Below are positions 16,505 through 25,165 of a stretch of 64,000 nucleotides of DNA, in pieces (position 1 is the first letter of the stretch; every line of letters begins with the position of its first letter). The notes beneath the pieces are model-generated. The model was not told the origin of the DNA, did not search any database, and was given only the letters and a program-made list of their open reading frames with translations. Made by a program: the position numbers and the translations under genes. Source of the DNA: Saprospiraceae bacterium. GTDB taxonomy: Bacteria > Bacteroidota > Bacteroidia > Chitinophagales > Saprospiraceae. The stretch spans positions 62,001 to 126,000 of the forward strand of contig JADJXD010000001.1 of NCBI GenBank assembly GCA_016715985.1, in the 5' to 3' direction.

Positions 16505-17323
16505 GTGACAGGTAAAAAATATAAAGAATCTAAAAATTTCACGCATTTTGTAACCATATTGAGTGTTATAAACATTTTTGAAAAGCACGGTTTTAATGAA
16601 AACATTGTGTCTCAATTGCTTTTTGGAGAGACCGGAGAAGTTGTTGAAAAGAAAAATAAACATTGGTACAAAATCAAATCTGTAAGAGATTCAGTATTCG
16701 GTTGGGTTTCAACTTATCAGATAGAAATGATCTCACCTGAAAATTTTAAAAAATTCAACGATAATTTTTCATTAGCTTTGGAAGTTTCTCACCCTTTGAT
16801 AAATGAAAATCACTCCATCCAGATTTTAATGGGCTCACAGTTGAATTGTTTTGACGGTATTTCCTTATTCATGTCAAATGATAAATATGTTTACAACGGT
16901 CAGGCAGTTAATCCGAAGGAGATTAATATCAGCAATGAATTACTGATAAAGATTGCCAGAAGGTACCTTTATGCACCTTATTTCGCTGGTGGCAGGAGTC
17001 CCTTTGGGATAGATTCATCCGGATTGATTCAAAATATCTATAGCTTTTTTAATATTGTATTACCCAGAAGTGCGTTTGAACAGGCTGGATTAGGTGAAGT
17101 GGTAGATTTTTCCGTTTTATCCAAAACAGGAGACCTTGCTTTTTTTCATGATGGCGATGGTATAGTCAATCATGTGGGTTTAGTATTGGAAGACCAAAAA
17201 ATATTACATTGTTTCGGAATGGTCAGAATCGACAAAATAGACCATTTTGGTATTTATAATAAAACCCTGAAAAAATACACACACAAACTGCGCATCATCA
17301 AAAGGATACTCCCTGAAATTTAA
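16505..17323 (+). CDS. NlpC/P60-like protein with Ser replacing the catalytic Cys
   Basis: Residues 15-75 form an SH3b-like domain (GETGEVVEKKNKHWYKIKS, FGWVSTYQIE). Residues 140-272 follow the NlpC/P60 fold: FAGGRSPFGIDSSGLIQNIY, LPRSAFEQ, TGDLAFF and NHVGLVLED. In active gamma-D-glutamyl-diaminopimelate endopeptidases the motif is D-C-S-G; here codon TCA gives D170-S171-S172-G173, so the nucleophilic Cys is missing, while the His of NHVG (H223) is kept. It is probably a cell-wall-binding pseudoenzyme. It has no visible signal peptide. The GTG at 16505 is the only plausible start before the conserved region. A terminator follows. Confidence 0.8.
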   Translation: MTGKKYKESKNFTHFVTILSVINIFEKHGFNENIVSQLLFGETGEVVEKKNKHWYKIKSVRDSVFGWVSTYQIEMISPENFKKFNDNFSLALEVSHPLINENHSIQILMGSQLNCFDGISLFMSNDKYVYNGQAVNPKEINISNELLIKIARRYLYAPYFAGGRSPFGIDSSGLIQNIYSFFNIVLPRSAFEQAGLGEVVDFSVLSKTGDLAFFHDGDGIVNHVGLVLEDQKILHCFGMVRIDKIDHFGIYNKTLKKYTHKLRIIKRILPEI

Positions 17324-17331
17324 CTGCAAAA

Positions 17332-17370
17332 AAAAATGCGAATCCAACTGAATGAATCCGCATTTTTTTT
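17332..17370 (+). terminator. Rho-independent terminator after the NlpC/P60-like gene
   Basis: AAAAATGCG (17332-17340) pairs with CGCATTTTT starting at 17359, with a short internal loop containing the repeated GAATC, and is followed by a run of T. It lies directly after the stop codon. Confidence 0.7.
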
Positions 17371-17426
17371 AACATTGGCTTTATTTCGAAAAGAAAAAAT
17401 TTCAAAAATAAAAACAAATTTATTTT

Positions 17427-17483
17427 AGTATTGATAATCAAATGTTTCCCTTTAAGGTCAGGGTAAAAACAGTTGATTATCAA
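17427..17483. repeat. Near-palindromic dispersed repeat, copy 1
   Basis: TTGATAATCAA (17431-17441) and TTGATTATCAA (17473-17483) flank GTTTCCCTTT and GGGTAAAAAC, which also nearly pair, giving one long hairpin. The same arrangement recurs at 26050-26108. Confidence 0.6.
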
Positions 17484-17494
17484 ATTTCAGTTTC

Positions 17495-18442
17495 CTAATT
17501 TCTTAGTTTGTTATTAACACTATTATCCGGCTTAAAGGTAAGTTTACCACACTGCTCTTTGGGTGCGGTCAAATCAGGTGCAAATTTATAGTTTCGTGCA
17601 GCCGTTAAGAATTTCCGGAGTACAGATCTATCTCTGATCGTGGTCTCCTTTTCGATTACTTCTGAAAAAGTTGCAATACCAGCTCTGTTTACACAAACCT
17701 TTACAGAAACTGTCCCACTGATACTAAACGCAGCTTTAATACCCGCAATATCTCTGTAAATTACTTTCCGTCCGAAGATTCCATCACCGGAGCCATCATA
17801 TTCACCGGTACCATCACTTGCATTACCTAAACCGGAATCACCATCATTTCCTTTACTGTTTCCTGAACCTAGCCCCGAATCAGCTTTGCCTGTTCCTGAA
17901 CCATCTGATTTGGATGGCTTTGTAGTGGATGTGCCACTTCCGGAAGTGGATGTTGTACTGGGTTTAGGTGTGGATGTTTCTTTTGGTGCTTCCTTGACCG
18001 GTTCCGGTCTGGGTGTTTCTTTTACCGGTTCGGTTTTGACAGGTGTCTCTACTTTCACTTCTGTTGCTTTGACAGGAGACTCATCTTCCACTGTTTTTGA
18101 TATAACGGGTTCGGTTGGTGTCGGTGTCATAACGGGAGCAGGAATATCGACCACAGGTTTTGGCACTTCGAGTTCCTGTGGTTTGGTTGCTTCTATTTGT
18201 TCTGCGGCTTCAGCTTTGGGACGTTTGGCACCTGCATCTTCATGAGCAAATTTACTCATTGAACTTTCTTCGAAGGTAAAATTCACTTTGACAGCGTAAG
18301 GTGGTTTGTCCTCATTTTCTTCTTTATCTACTTGCGGAAGCAAATACAAAAACGCAATCAATAATAACAATGCGTGTAAAAACAATGAAATCCTGAGACC
18401 TTTGTTTCTGTTTTTTCTTTCGACTTCCAATTGCTGTACCAT
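17495..18442 (-). CDS. TonB-like energy transducer
   Basis: A 315-residue protein with one N-terminal membrane helix (residues 17-36, LRISLFLHALLLLIAFLYLL), a long Pro/Glu/Lys/Thr-rich periplasmic linker (about 70-165), a Gly/Ser/Asp-rich stretch, and a C-terminal TonB-like domain (SGTVSVKVCVNRAGIATFSE to the end). TonB carries proton-motive energy from ExbB/ExbD to outer-membrane receptors. No exbB/exbD gene is adjacent, so its partners are elsewhere. The linker's repetitive composition is normal for the family. A TACTTTTG box lies about 80 bases upstream. Confidence 0.8.
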   Translation of the reverse strand: MVQQLEVERKNRNKGLRISLFLHALLLLIAFLYLLPQVDKEENEDKPPYAVKVNFTFEESSMSKFAHEDAGAKRPKAEAAEQIEATKPQELEVPKPVVDIPAPVMTPTPTEPVISKTVEDESPVKATEVKVETPVKTEPVKETPRPEPVKEAPKETSTPKPSTTSTSGSGTSTTKPSKSDGSGTGKADSGLGSGNSKGNDGDSGLGNASDGTGEYDGSGDGIFGRKVIYRDIAGIKAAFSISGTVSVKVCVNRAGIATFSEVIEKETTIRDRSVLRKFLTAARNYKFAPDLTAPKEQCGKLTFKPDNSVNNKLRN

Positions 18443-18521
18443 ATATTCTGAATTTTATAAGCTTGAAACGTTTTTCTAACGAAAATAATCCTTAAAATAA
18501 TATTAAAAAATTAATTAAATA

Positions 18522-18529
18522 CAAAAGTA
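18522..18529 (-). promoter_or_regulatory. -7 box for the TonB-like gene
   Basis: CAAAAGTA on the plus strand reads TACTTTTG on the minus strand, matching TAnnTTTG, in the gap between the K+ channel gene and the TonB-like gene. Confidence 0.5.
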
Positions 18530-18626
18530 TATTAAAATCATATTAAATTAAAACTTTATATAAAAATTCCACTTCCAAAATCTTTTGAAAACTGATTATA
18601 AATTGATCAATCTGTTTTCTATTGAA

Positions 18627-19481
18627 TTATAATTTGCTACCACATTTTCTGCAAAATATTGCATCATTATCATGCCCTTCCAAATGACATTCCGGACAAG
18701 TATTGGTGTTTAACTTAGCCTGATGGTGTGCTTCCATGATTGCAGAAGTCATAATACCAGTCGGCACGGCAATCACAGCATAGCCTGTAATCATCACCAC
18801 AGATGCTAAAAACTGCCCAAGGGGGGTAATCGGAGAAATATCTCCATATCCCACAGTGGTTAATGTTACAATTGACCAATAAATTGATCTGGGAATACTA
18901 TCGAAACCGGCATTTACATTATGCTCAATTAAAAACATGATAGAACCAAAAATACTGACCATTAAAAGTACAAAGAATATAAATAACGAAATTTTTGTTC
19001 TGCTTGCCCTGAATGCTTCAATCAACACATTTCCTTGCTGAAGAAAATTATTCAATTTAAATATTCTGAAAACTCTTAATAGTCTTAATCCTCTGACTAT
19101 CATCAGGGAATGTGCTCCCGGAAATATAAAACTAAGGTAGCTGGGTATTATCGCTATCAAATCAATTATCCCGAAAAAGCTTTTTGCATAATTTAATGGC
19201 TTTCGTACACAATATAACCTTAAGAAATATTCAAATGTAAAAAATATGGTTATCACCCACTCCATCAGCCAAAGCATATCTCTCCATTGCTCATCCAATG
19301 TGGGAATGGTTTCTAACATGACTAAGATGATACTTAAAAATATCATTATCAGCAAAACGACGTCAAAAAGTTTACCTTCTTTGGTCTCCGCTTCAAAAAT
19401 TATTTCCCACATTTTTTGCCTGAGACTGCTGATTTCCTCAGGTTTTTGGTCTGACTTACTTAGTTCGGGCAATAGTGGCAT
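18627..19481 (-). CDS. Voltage-gated-type potassium channel with C-terminal zinc ribbon
   Basis: Six membrane helices are visible in residues 38-245. S4 carries RGLRLLRVFRIFK (about 130-142), a positively charged voltage sensor, and the pore loop has the K+ selectivity motif TVGYGD (209-214). The cytoplasmic tail ends in a four-cysteine ribbon, C262-x2-C265 and C277-x2-C280. The channel conducts K+ across the inner membrane. The ribbon is an unusual add-on and could bind zinc or act as a redox switch. It is the last gene of an operon with a lipoprotein (5-base gap) and tex. Confidence 0.9.
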   Translation of the reverse strand: MPLLPELSKSDQKPEEISSLRQKMWEIIFEAETKEGKLFDVVLLIMIFLSIILVMLETIPTLDEQWRDMLWLMEWVITIFFTFEYFLRLYCVRKPLNYAKSFFGIIDLIAIIPSYLSFIFPGAHSLMIVRGLRLLRVFRIFKLNNFLQQGNVLIEAFRASRTKISLFIFFVLLMVSIFGSIMFLIEHNVNAGFDSIPRSIYWSIVTLTTVGYGDISPITPLGQFLASVVMITGYAVIAVPTGIMTSAIMEAHHQAKLNTNTCPECHLEGHDNDAIFCRKCGSKL

Positions 19482-19486
19482 CGCAT

Positions 19487-20530
19487 TTATTTTTTTAACT
19501 CCTCAATTACCTGGTCAATTAATATTCTGCCTGATGACGAAAATTTCTTGTAATCTCCTTTATTAAATGCAAGTACGGCAAGCATAAAATTATCAGCCAT
19601 TATTTCATCCGGATGTATGATGTATTGTGTATTATCCTTAATTTTAGTAAAAAAGGAAGGCGTTTTATTAAGTGGAATTGTCGTGGACATATTATTTCCA
19701 AGCTTGATCTCCAACTGATTATCTGACCCAACCGATATCTCATACAAATCAAATTTTAAATAATCGAAAAATGCAGGATTGGCCCCGGAAAATCTTTCAA
19801 ATTTACTACTGATTAAGGGAATGGCTTTCACTTCTTCACCCTTTTCGGATGTCAATGTAATATAATGATTTCGACTGACCCCATCCGGATTTGTCAATTG
19901 TCGGGAAGCAAATGGTTCAGGTATGATCACCGTTTTATCTGTTCGATTAAAACCAACCAGTTGGTACAATGCATCTTTTTTCGAAATATTATACCTGGAG
20001 TAAATATGGAAAATTTCATGAAGCATAACCGGAAGCTGCCTTTCTGCGGTGAAATCTGCAAAAATGTTTTCAGGTATCATTATGTTCTTCCCACGGGTGT
20101 AATACACATCATTTCCATAATGTTTTGTTTTCACTTTGATTAGTTTGATACCATCCGGGTAGATTTTAGGTGATATGCTGTCTATCATTTTTTTAGCATC
20201 CACAAAAAGACCCGTTATCAGTTCTTTCTCTGTTTGAGTCCAGTCACTTACTTCCGTCGCAATGAATTTTTTAAAATGTAACATTGCTTCATCCCTGTTT
20301 TTAAATGGCTCAGAACGTTTCATCTGAATTTCCATCTCTAATGGAGTGATGTATTCGTAAAAACGATCAATATCATCAGCTATAATGTCCACAGATGCCT
20401 GAATACTGTCAGAAAATGAAATCAAAGGCGATTTGTGTGAAATATTCTGTTTTGCACTTGCATCTTTGTTGGATCTGCATCCGACAAAACATAAGACGGC
20501 GGTTAGTATTATCAAATTTTTTAGCATCAC
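19487..20530 (-). CDS. Lipoprotein with an HExxH motif
   Basis: The 347-residue protein has a lipobox (LTAVLCFVGC, Cys at 18). Around residues 165-180 it has LPVMLHEIFHIYSRYNISKK, an HExxH zinc-peptidase signature within a helix, followed by a second helical region. It is preceded by AERQ. The motif suggests a gluzincin-like metallopeptidase at the cell surface or periplasm, but the third metal ligand cannot be assigned by eye and the family is not recognised. It lies 26 bases after tex and 5 bases before the channel gene. Confidence 0.65.
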   Translation of the reverse strand: MMLKNLIILTAVLCFVGCRSNKDASAKQNISHKSPLISFSDSIQASVDIIADDIDRFYEYITPLEMEIQMKRSEPFKNRDEAMLHFKKFIATEVSDWTQTEKELITGLFVDAKKMIDSISPKIYPDGIKLIKVKTKHYGNDVYYTRGKNIMIPENIFADFTAERQLPVMLHEIFHIYSRYNISKKDALYQLVGFNRTDKTVIIPEPFASRQLTNPDGVSRNHYITLTSEKGEEVKAIPLISSKFERFSGANPAFFDYLKFDLYEISVGSDNQLEIKLGNNMSTTIPLNKTPSFFTKIKDNTQYIIHPDEIMADNFMLAVLAFNKGDYKKFSSSGRILIDQVIEELKK

Positions 20531-20555
20531 GGAAGTTTGAATTATTAAATGAATC

Positions 20556-22682
20556 CTAATTTAAAATCATTGACAAATTTACTCTTTTTCTTGGTATATC
20601 AATACTCAGCACTTTTACCATTACATGCTGATGCAAATGCAATACTTCAGCCGGATTTCTGATAAACTTATCCGTTATCTGTGAAATATGAACCAATCCA
20701 TCCTGCTTGACGCCCACATCGACAAATGCACCAAAGTTTGTCATATTAGTCACTACACCCTGCAATATCATACCTTCATAGAGATCTTCCACCTTTTTGA
20801 CATTTTGGTCAAAATGAAATTCTTCCACCTGTCCTCTCACATCCAATCCGGGTTTTTCCAGTTCCTTCATGATATCCGTTAAAGTAGGAAGGCCTGTTTT
20901 GTCACTGATGTAATTATTTATCTGAATAGCTTTCCTTAACTGGCTTTCATGTATCAGCTTGTCCATAGTAACATTCAGATCTTTCGCCATTTTCTTTAAA
21001 ACAGGATAGGATTCAGGATGAACTCCGGTATTATCCAGAGGGTTTGCTCCTTCTTTGATTCTAAGAAAACCTGCACACTGCTCGAATGCTTTCTCCCCCA
21101 GCCTGGGCACTTTTTTTAGCTCGTCTCTGGTGGAAAAATTACCATTGTCCGTTCTGAATTTAATAATACTTTTTGCCAATGCAGGGCCCAGACCCGAAAC
21201 ATAACCCAGTAAATGGCTGCTTGCGGTATTTAGATTTACCCCTACCCTGTTGACTGACAAAGACACCGTATCGTCCAGTGCATCTTTTAGTTTGCCCTGA
21301 TGGACATCATGCTGGTACTGACCGACTCCGACAGATTTGGGATCAATTTTTACGAGTTCCGCCATTGGATCCATCAAACGTCTGCCTATCGAAATTGCCC
21401 CTCTGACTGTAAGGTCCAATTCTGGAAACTCCTCTCTTGCCACATCTGAAGCGGAATATATCGATGCACCACTTTCACTGACACTATAAATCCGGATTTC
21501 AGAGGACAATCCGATATTTTCAACAAAATCCTGCGTTTCTCTGGATGCCGTTCCATTACCAATAGCAATAGCTTCAATTTTATGATCTGAACACAATCTT
21601 CTTATGGTGTTACCTGCAGCTACTGAGTTATTTTGAGGGGGATGTGGAAAAATGGTTTCATAACAAATAAAATTCCCGTTTGAATCAAGACAAACCACTT
21701 TACATCCTGTTCTGAATCCCGGGTCTATCGCTAAAACAGCTTTCTCACCCAATGGAGGAGCAAGTAGGAGTTGTTCCATATTTTTTGTAAAAACTCTGAT
21801 CGCTTCATCATCAGCCAACTCCTTATATTCATTTTTGATTTGGGTCTCAATCGATGGAAATATCAATCGTTTATAAGCATCTGAAATGGCATTTTCAATA
21901 TATTCTGATTCACTTTTTCCATGCTTCAGATATTTTCGGTCTATAACATCTATTGCTCTTTCGGTTTCAATAATAATACTGACTTTCAGAAAACCTTCCG
22001 CTTCACCTCTCATCATGGCCAGATACCTATGGGAAGGACATTTCTGCAACAACTCCTGAAAATCAAAATAATCCGTAAAATTAGTTGCCAGTTCTTTTTT
22101 CTTCGCGACAACAGTTGACTTTATTAAACCGGATTTCCGGCATATTGTCCTGATTCTTTCACGAATAAACTGGTCTTCACTGATCCATTCAGCAATAATA
22201 TCCAGGGCACCGTCGATAGCACTTTGAGTATCGGGTACATTTTGTGTGATATATCCGGAAGCTATTCGTTCGATATTTTGATTATTCTGAGCCATCAGAA
22301 TTTTGGCAAGTGGCTCCAGCCCGTTTTCTAAAGCTACATCTGCTCTGGTTTTTTTCTTACGTTTATACGGAAGGTACAAATCTTCCAGATCATTCGCGTC
22401 AAAACAAGATTCAATTGCAAATCGTAACTCCGGTGTGAGTTTGCCCAATTCAGCAATTGCACTTAAGATACTTTCTTTTCGTAGTATTAGTTCTTCGGAA
22501 TTCTTTAGTACTTTTTTGATATTCTGCACCTGAACTTCATCCAACGAACCGGTGACTTCTTTTCGGTATCTCGAAATAAAGGGAACTGTCGCTCCTTCCT
22601 GAAGCAATTTGATAGTGGCTGAAACCGATTTTAAAGGTAAAGCTGTGAGGCGTGAAACGATAGCTGATATGTCATATTCCAT
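20556..22682 (-). CDS. tex: Tex-family RNA-binding protein
   Basis: At 708 residues it matches the full Tex length. The order is an N-terminal helical domain (ISRYRKEVTGSLDEVQV), a YqgF/RNase H-like domain (LAIDPGFRTGCKVVCLD at about 320), a helix-hairpin-helix region (SSHLLGYVSGLGPALAKSI at about 490), and a C-terminal S1 domain (GMILQGVVTNMTNFGAFVDVG at about 640). Tex/Spt6 proteins bind nucleic acid and affect transcription. The only -7 box upstream is TATCTTTG at 22706-22713. Confidence 0.95.
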   Translation of the reverse strand: MEYDISAIVSRLTALPLKSVSATIKLLQEGATVPFISRYRKEVTGSLDEVQVQNIKKVLKNSEELILRKESILSAIAELGKLTPELRFAIESCFDANDLEDLYLPYKRKKKTRADVALENGLEPLAKILMAQNNQNIERIASGYITQNVPDTQSAIDGALDIIAEWISEDQFIRERIRTICRKSGLIKSTVVAKKKELATNFTDYFDFQELLQKCPSHRYLAMMRGEAEGFLKVSIIIETERAIDVIDRKYLKHGKSESEYIENAISDAYKRLIFPSIETQIKNEYKELADDEAIRVFTKNMEQLLLAPPLGEKAVLAIDPGFRTGCKVVCLDSNGNFICYETIFPHPPQNNSVAAGNTIRRLCSDHKIEAIAIGNGTASRETQDFVENIGLSSEIRIYSVSESGASIYSASDVAREEFPELDLTVRGAISIGRRLMDPMAELVKIDPKSVGVGQYQHDVHQGKLKDALDDTVSLSVNRVGVNLNTASSHLLGYVSGLGPALAKSIIKFRTDNGNFSTRDELKKVPRLGEKAFEQCAGFLRIKEGANPLDNTGVHPESYPVLKKMAKDLNVTMDKLIHESQLRKAIQINNYISDKTGLPTLTDIMKELEKPGLDVRGQVEEFHFDQNVKKVEDLYEGMILQGVVTNMTNFGAFVDVGVKQDGLVHISQITDKFIRNPAEVLHLHQHVMVKVLSIDIPRKRVNLSMILN

Positions 22683-22705
22683 AAAGAAACAATAAATGTT
22701 GCCGG

Positions 22706-22713
22706 CAAAGATA
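22706..22713 (-). promoter_or_regulatory. -7 box for the tex operon
   Basis: CAAAGATA on the plus strand reads TATCTTTG on the minus strand (TAnnTTTG), 24 bases upstream of the tex start codon. Confidence 0.55.
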
Positions 22714-22794
22714 TTGAAATAATTACAATATGATAATTCCTGATAGAATTCGGGATTCCGTGTAGCTGTAATTAATCAAAAAGTACAATATTGA

Positions 22795-23025
22795 AAATAT
22801 GAAAAACAAGACGGGCAATTTATAGTAGCAGTCGTAAATAAAAAAAGAGAACTATACACATCACTCACATTTCATCAACGTGTTTATGACTCTGAGTACG
22901 AGAAAACAATTGATCCTAGGCATCTTCATTTCGGTTGTTGGGATGACCTCGTTGGGGATATTGACTCTCGGATTTTATTTGTGTATAATTCTCCTATACT
23001 AGGATCTCAAAATAAAAAACTCTAA
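22795..23025 (+). pseudogene. Open frame without a start codon, possible gene remnant
   Basis: Within the 478-base gap between tex and lrp the plus strand is open for 76 codons from a TGA at 22792 to TAA at 23023. The reading has protein-like composition, with DGQFIVAVVNKKRELY and later DPRHLHFGCWDDLVGDIDSR. No ATG, GTG or TTG precedes the protein-like part, so it is probably the tail of a decayed gene, or a gene broken by a frameshift. The family is not recognised. A second frame over the same bases gives a 38-residue hydrophobic peptide starting at 22886, which I consider less likely. Confidence 0.3.
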
Positions 23026-23160
23026 ATAGATGTCCTTTGACGTTGCAAACATAATTCATTTACATATTATAAAAAAATATAATATGTATTTTTTTGATAT
23101 TTTTATTTTTATTATATAAATTAACAAAATATTTAGATTTAAGAGTTTGTAAAAAAACGC

Positions 23161-23616
23161 TTAAATCGGCAGTCCTCTGTATTCTGCAACTTCTTTCAGA
23201 ACAAAAGAACTTTGTACTTTACCGATATTGTCAAGTGTGGCTAATTTATTGGTCAGAAAATACTGATATGCTTCAATATCTCTAACAATAACTTTTAATA
23301 AGTAGTCATACATACCTGCGATGTGCGCACACTCCACCACTTCGGGTATTTGCTGAATGTCAGACTCAAATTTTTCAATAAATTCCTTCTGATGCGTAAT
23401 GAGTGAGATATTGCAATACACCATTAAGTCTAATCCAAGTTTTTTTCTGTCAGGTATAATAGTGTAAGACTTGATAAACCCGTCACTTTCCAGTTTCCTG
23501 ATCCGCTCAAAAACAGGTGTGGCACTGAGATGAATGCTGTCACTAATTGTCTTGATTGTGATTTTAGAATTGTCCTGCAGCATTCTCAATATTTGCATGT
23601 CTAATTTGTCAGGCAT
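23161..23616 (-). CDS. Lrp/AsnC-family transcriptional regulator
   Basis: The protein of 151 residues starts DKLDMQILRMLQDNSKITIK, the standard Lrp winged-helix opening, with HTH residues ISDSIHLSATPVFERIRKLE. The C-terminal half is the RAM effector domain (VVECAHIAGMYDYLLKVIV). Such regulators bind DNA as oligomers and respond to amino acids. It is transcribed divergently from the methionine gamma-lyase-like gene 189 bases away, which suggests it controls that gene, as is common for Lrp-type regulators of amino acid catabolism. Confidence 0.9.
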   Translation of the reverse strand: MPDKLDMQILRMLQDNSKITIKTISDSIHLSATPVFERIRKLESDGFIKSYTIIPDRKKLGLDLMVYCNISLITHQKEFIEKFESDIQQIPEVVECAHIAGMYDYLLKVIVRDIEAYQYFLTNKLATLDNIGKVQSSFVLKEVAEYRGLPI

Positions 23617-23745
23617 AGCTTTAGATTATTTTTCTGAAAAAATAGTGAACCACAGAAAAAGTTTATTCATTTTTATGGTTCAAAGCTGCAATGTAGAAAA
23701 ATATCCTGTATTTTAGATAATATAAGATAATAATAACTATAACAT

Positions 23746-23753
23746 TATCTTTG
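23746..23753 (+). promoter_or_regulatory. -7 box for the PLP lyase gene
   Basis: TATCTTTG matches TAnnTTTG and lies 52 bases upstream of the ATG at 23806, in the shared regulatory region with the divergent Lrp gene. Confidence 0.55.
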
Positions 23754-23805
23754 TGTAAAATTTATAACTTACTTATTCTTATTTAAAACACACTATTTAA
23801 ACAAT

Positions 23806-25101
23806 ATGAATCACTTAAAATCCATGCGACCTGAAAGCCTGATGATGTCCTACGGGTATAAACCTGAACTTTCAGAAGGAGCTATAAAATGCCCGATATT
23901 TCAGACTTCTACTTTTGTTTTTAAAAATGCAGAAGAAGGGAAGTCCTTTTTTGAAGTTGCATATGGCATTCGAGAAAAAAATAAAAACGAAGAAATCGGA
24001 TTGATTTACAGCCGATTGAACAATCCGGATCTGGAGATATTAGAAAACAGATTGTGTCTTTGGGACGGTGCAGAAGATTGTGCTGTTTTTGAAAGCGGAA
24101 TGTCTGCCATCAGTACTGTATTTCTGGAATTTTTAAAACCCGGAGACCTATTACTTTATAGTATGCCGGTGTATGGCGGAACTGATCATTTTATTAACCA
24201 TTATCTGCCTAAAATCGGCATCAGGGCCATCGGATTCAGAACAGGAGCCAGCAGTGAAGAAATTATAAATTTAATTCTGGAATCCGGAATGTCTGAAAAC
24301 CTTGCGATGATTTATGTTGAAACCCCTGCAAATCCAACAAATGATCTAATAGACATAGAAATGTGCAGTGAGATTGCGAAAAAATTCAGTACTGACGAAA
24401 AGCATGTTGTAACAGCGGTTGACAATACATACATGGGACCCATCTGGCAACATCCCTTAAAACAAGGTGCAGATTTGGTTATTTATTCAGCTACAAAGTA
24501 TATCGGTGGACATAGTGATGTGATTGCCGGAGCTGTTTTGGGTAGCGGAGCACACATCAAACAAATTAAAACGCTACGTACATTTCTTGGAAATATGGCT
24601 GGCCCGTGGACCGGATGGTTGTTGCTGAGAAGTCTTGAAACACTAAAAGTCAGAATGGACCAGCAATGTGCCAATGCACAAAAAGTTGCGGATTTTCTCA
24701 ACAGTCACCATATGGTTGACAAGGTTTACTATATTGGTCTGATAAAAAATAGTTCACCTGCCTATAAAATCTATAAAAATCAGTGTAATGCCCCCGGAGC
24801 TATGCTGGCATTTGATATCAAAGGCGGAGAAAAAGAAGCATTTATATTTTTGAATAATCTTAAACTGATCAAACTGGCCGTAAGCCTGGGAAGTACAGAA
24901 AGTCTTGCAGAACATCCCGCATCCATGACACATGCCGGCATACCTGAGGCACATCGAATTGAGCTCGGCATCAAAGAAAATATGATCAGGATATCTATTG
25001 GAGTTGAATACTATGAAGATATCATCCGGGATATCGAATCAGCTTTTCAGAAAGTTAAAACCAGTGTTCATTCAGATGGACACGCTGTATTATCTTTATA
25101 A
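23806..25101 (+). CDS. Cys/Met metabolism PLP enzyme, methionine gamma-lyase type
   Basis: At 431 residues it belongs to the cystathionine gamma-synthase/lyase superfamily. It has IYSRLNNPDLEILENRLCLW, the GMSAIST phosphate-binding turn, YVETPANPTNDLIDI, and the PLP lysine in VIYSATKYIGGHSDVIAG. The N-terminal extension and the family motif AVSLGSTESLAEHPASMTHA are intact. Methionine gamma-lyase releases methanethiol, ammonia and 2-oxobutanoate; the exact substrate cannot be fixed by eye, and cystathionine or homocysteine lyase activity is possible. The divergent Lrp gene and a strong terminator show it is a single-gene unit. Confidence 0.85.
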   Translation: MNHLKSMRPESLMMSYGYKPELSEGAIKCPIFQTSTFVFKNAEEGKSFFEVAYGIREKNKNEEIGLIYSRLNNPDLEILENRLCLWDGAEDCAVFESGMSAISTVFLEFLKPGDLLLYSMPVYGGTDHFINHYLPKIGIRAIGFRTGASSEEIINLILESGMSENLAMIYVETPANPTNDLIDIEMCSEIAKKFSTDEKHVVTAVDNTYMGPIWQHPLKQGADLVIYSATKYIGGHSDVIAGAVLGSGAHIKQIKTLRTFLGNMAGPWTGWLLLRSLETLKVRMDQQCANAQKVADFLNSHHMVDKVYYIGLIKNSSPAYKIYKNQCNAPGAMLAFDIKGGEKEAFIFLNNLKLIKLAVSLGSTESLAEHPASMTHAGIPEAHRIELGIKENMIRISIGVEYYEDIIRDIESAFQKVKTSVHSDGHAVLSL

Positions 25102-25108
25102 AAAACAA

Positions 25109-25144
25109 AAGCCCAAAAAGTTACTCTTCTAACTTTTTGGGCTT
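25109..25144. terminator. Bidirectional terminator between the PLP lyase and the OmpA-like lipoprotein
   Basis: A perfect 15-bp stem, AAGCCCAAAAAGTTA (25109-25123) with its complement (25130-25144) and a 6-nt loop, is flanked by A-rich and T-rich tails, so it can end transcription from both sides. Confidence 0.85.
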
Positions 25145-25165
25145 TAAATTTTTAGAGATAAATTT

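Noticed and set aside
17886..18245. 119-codon plus-strand Val/Gly/Ser/Thr-rich frame
   Set aside because: It is the antisense of the repetitive linker of the TonB-like gene, so its low-complexity look comes from that linker.
22886..23002. 38-residue hydrophobic peptide starting ATG at 22886
   Set aside because: It overlaps the longer protein-like frame in another register and has no ribosome-binding site; the hydrophobic stretch is probably chance.
22912..23006. GATCCTAG/CTAGGATC inverted repeat about 80 bases apart
   Set aside because: Only eight bases long, lying within a likely gene remnant, and no other element boundary is present.
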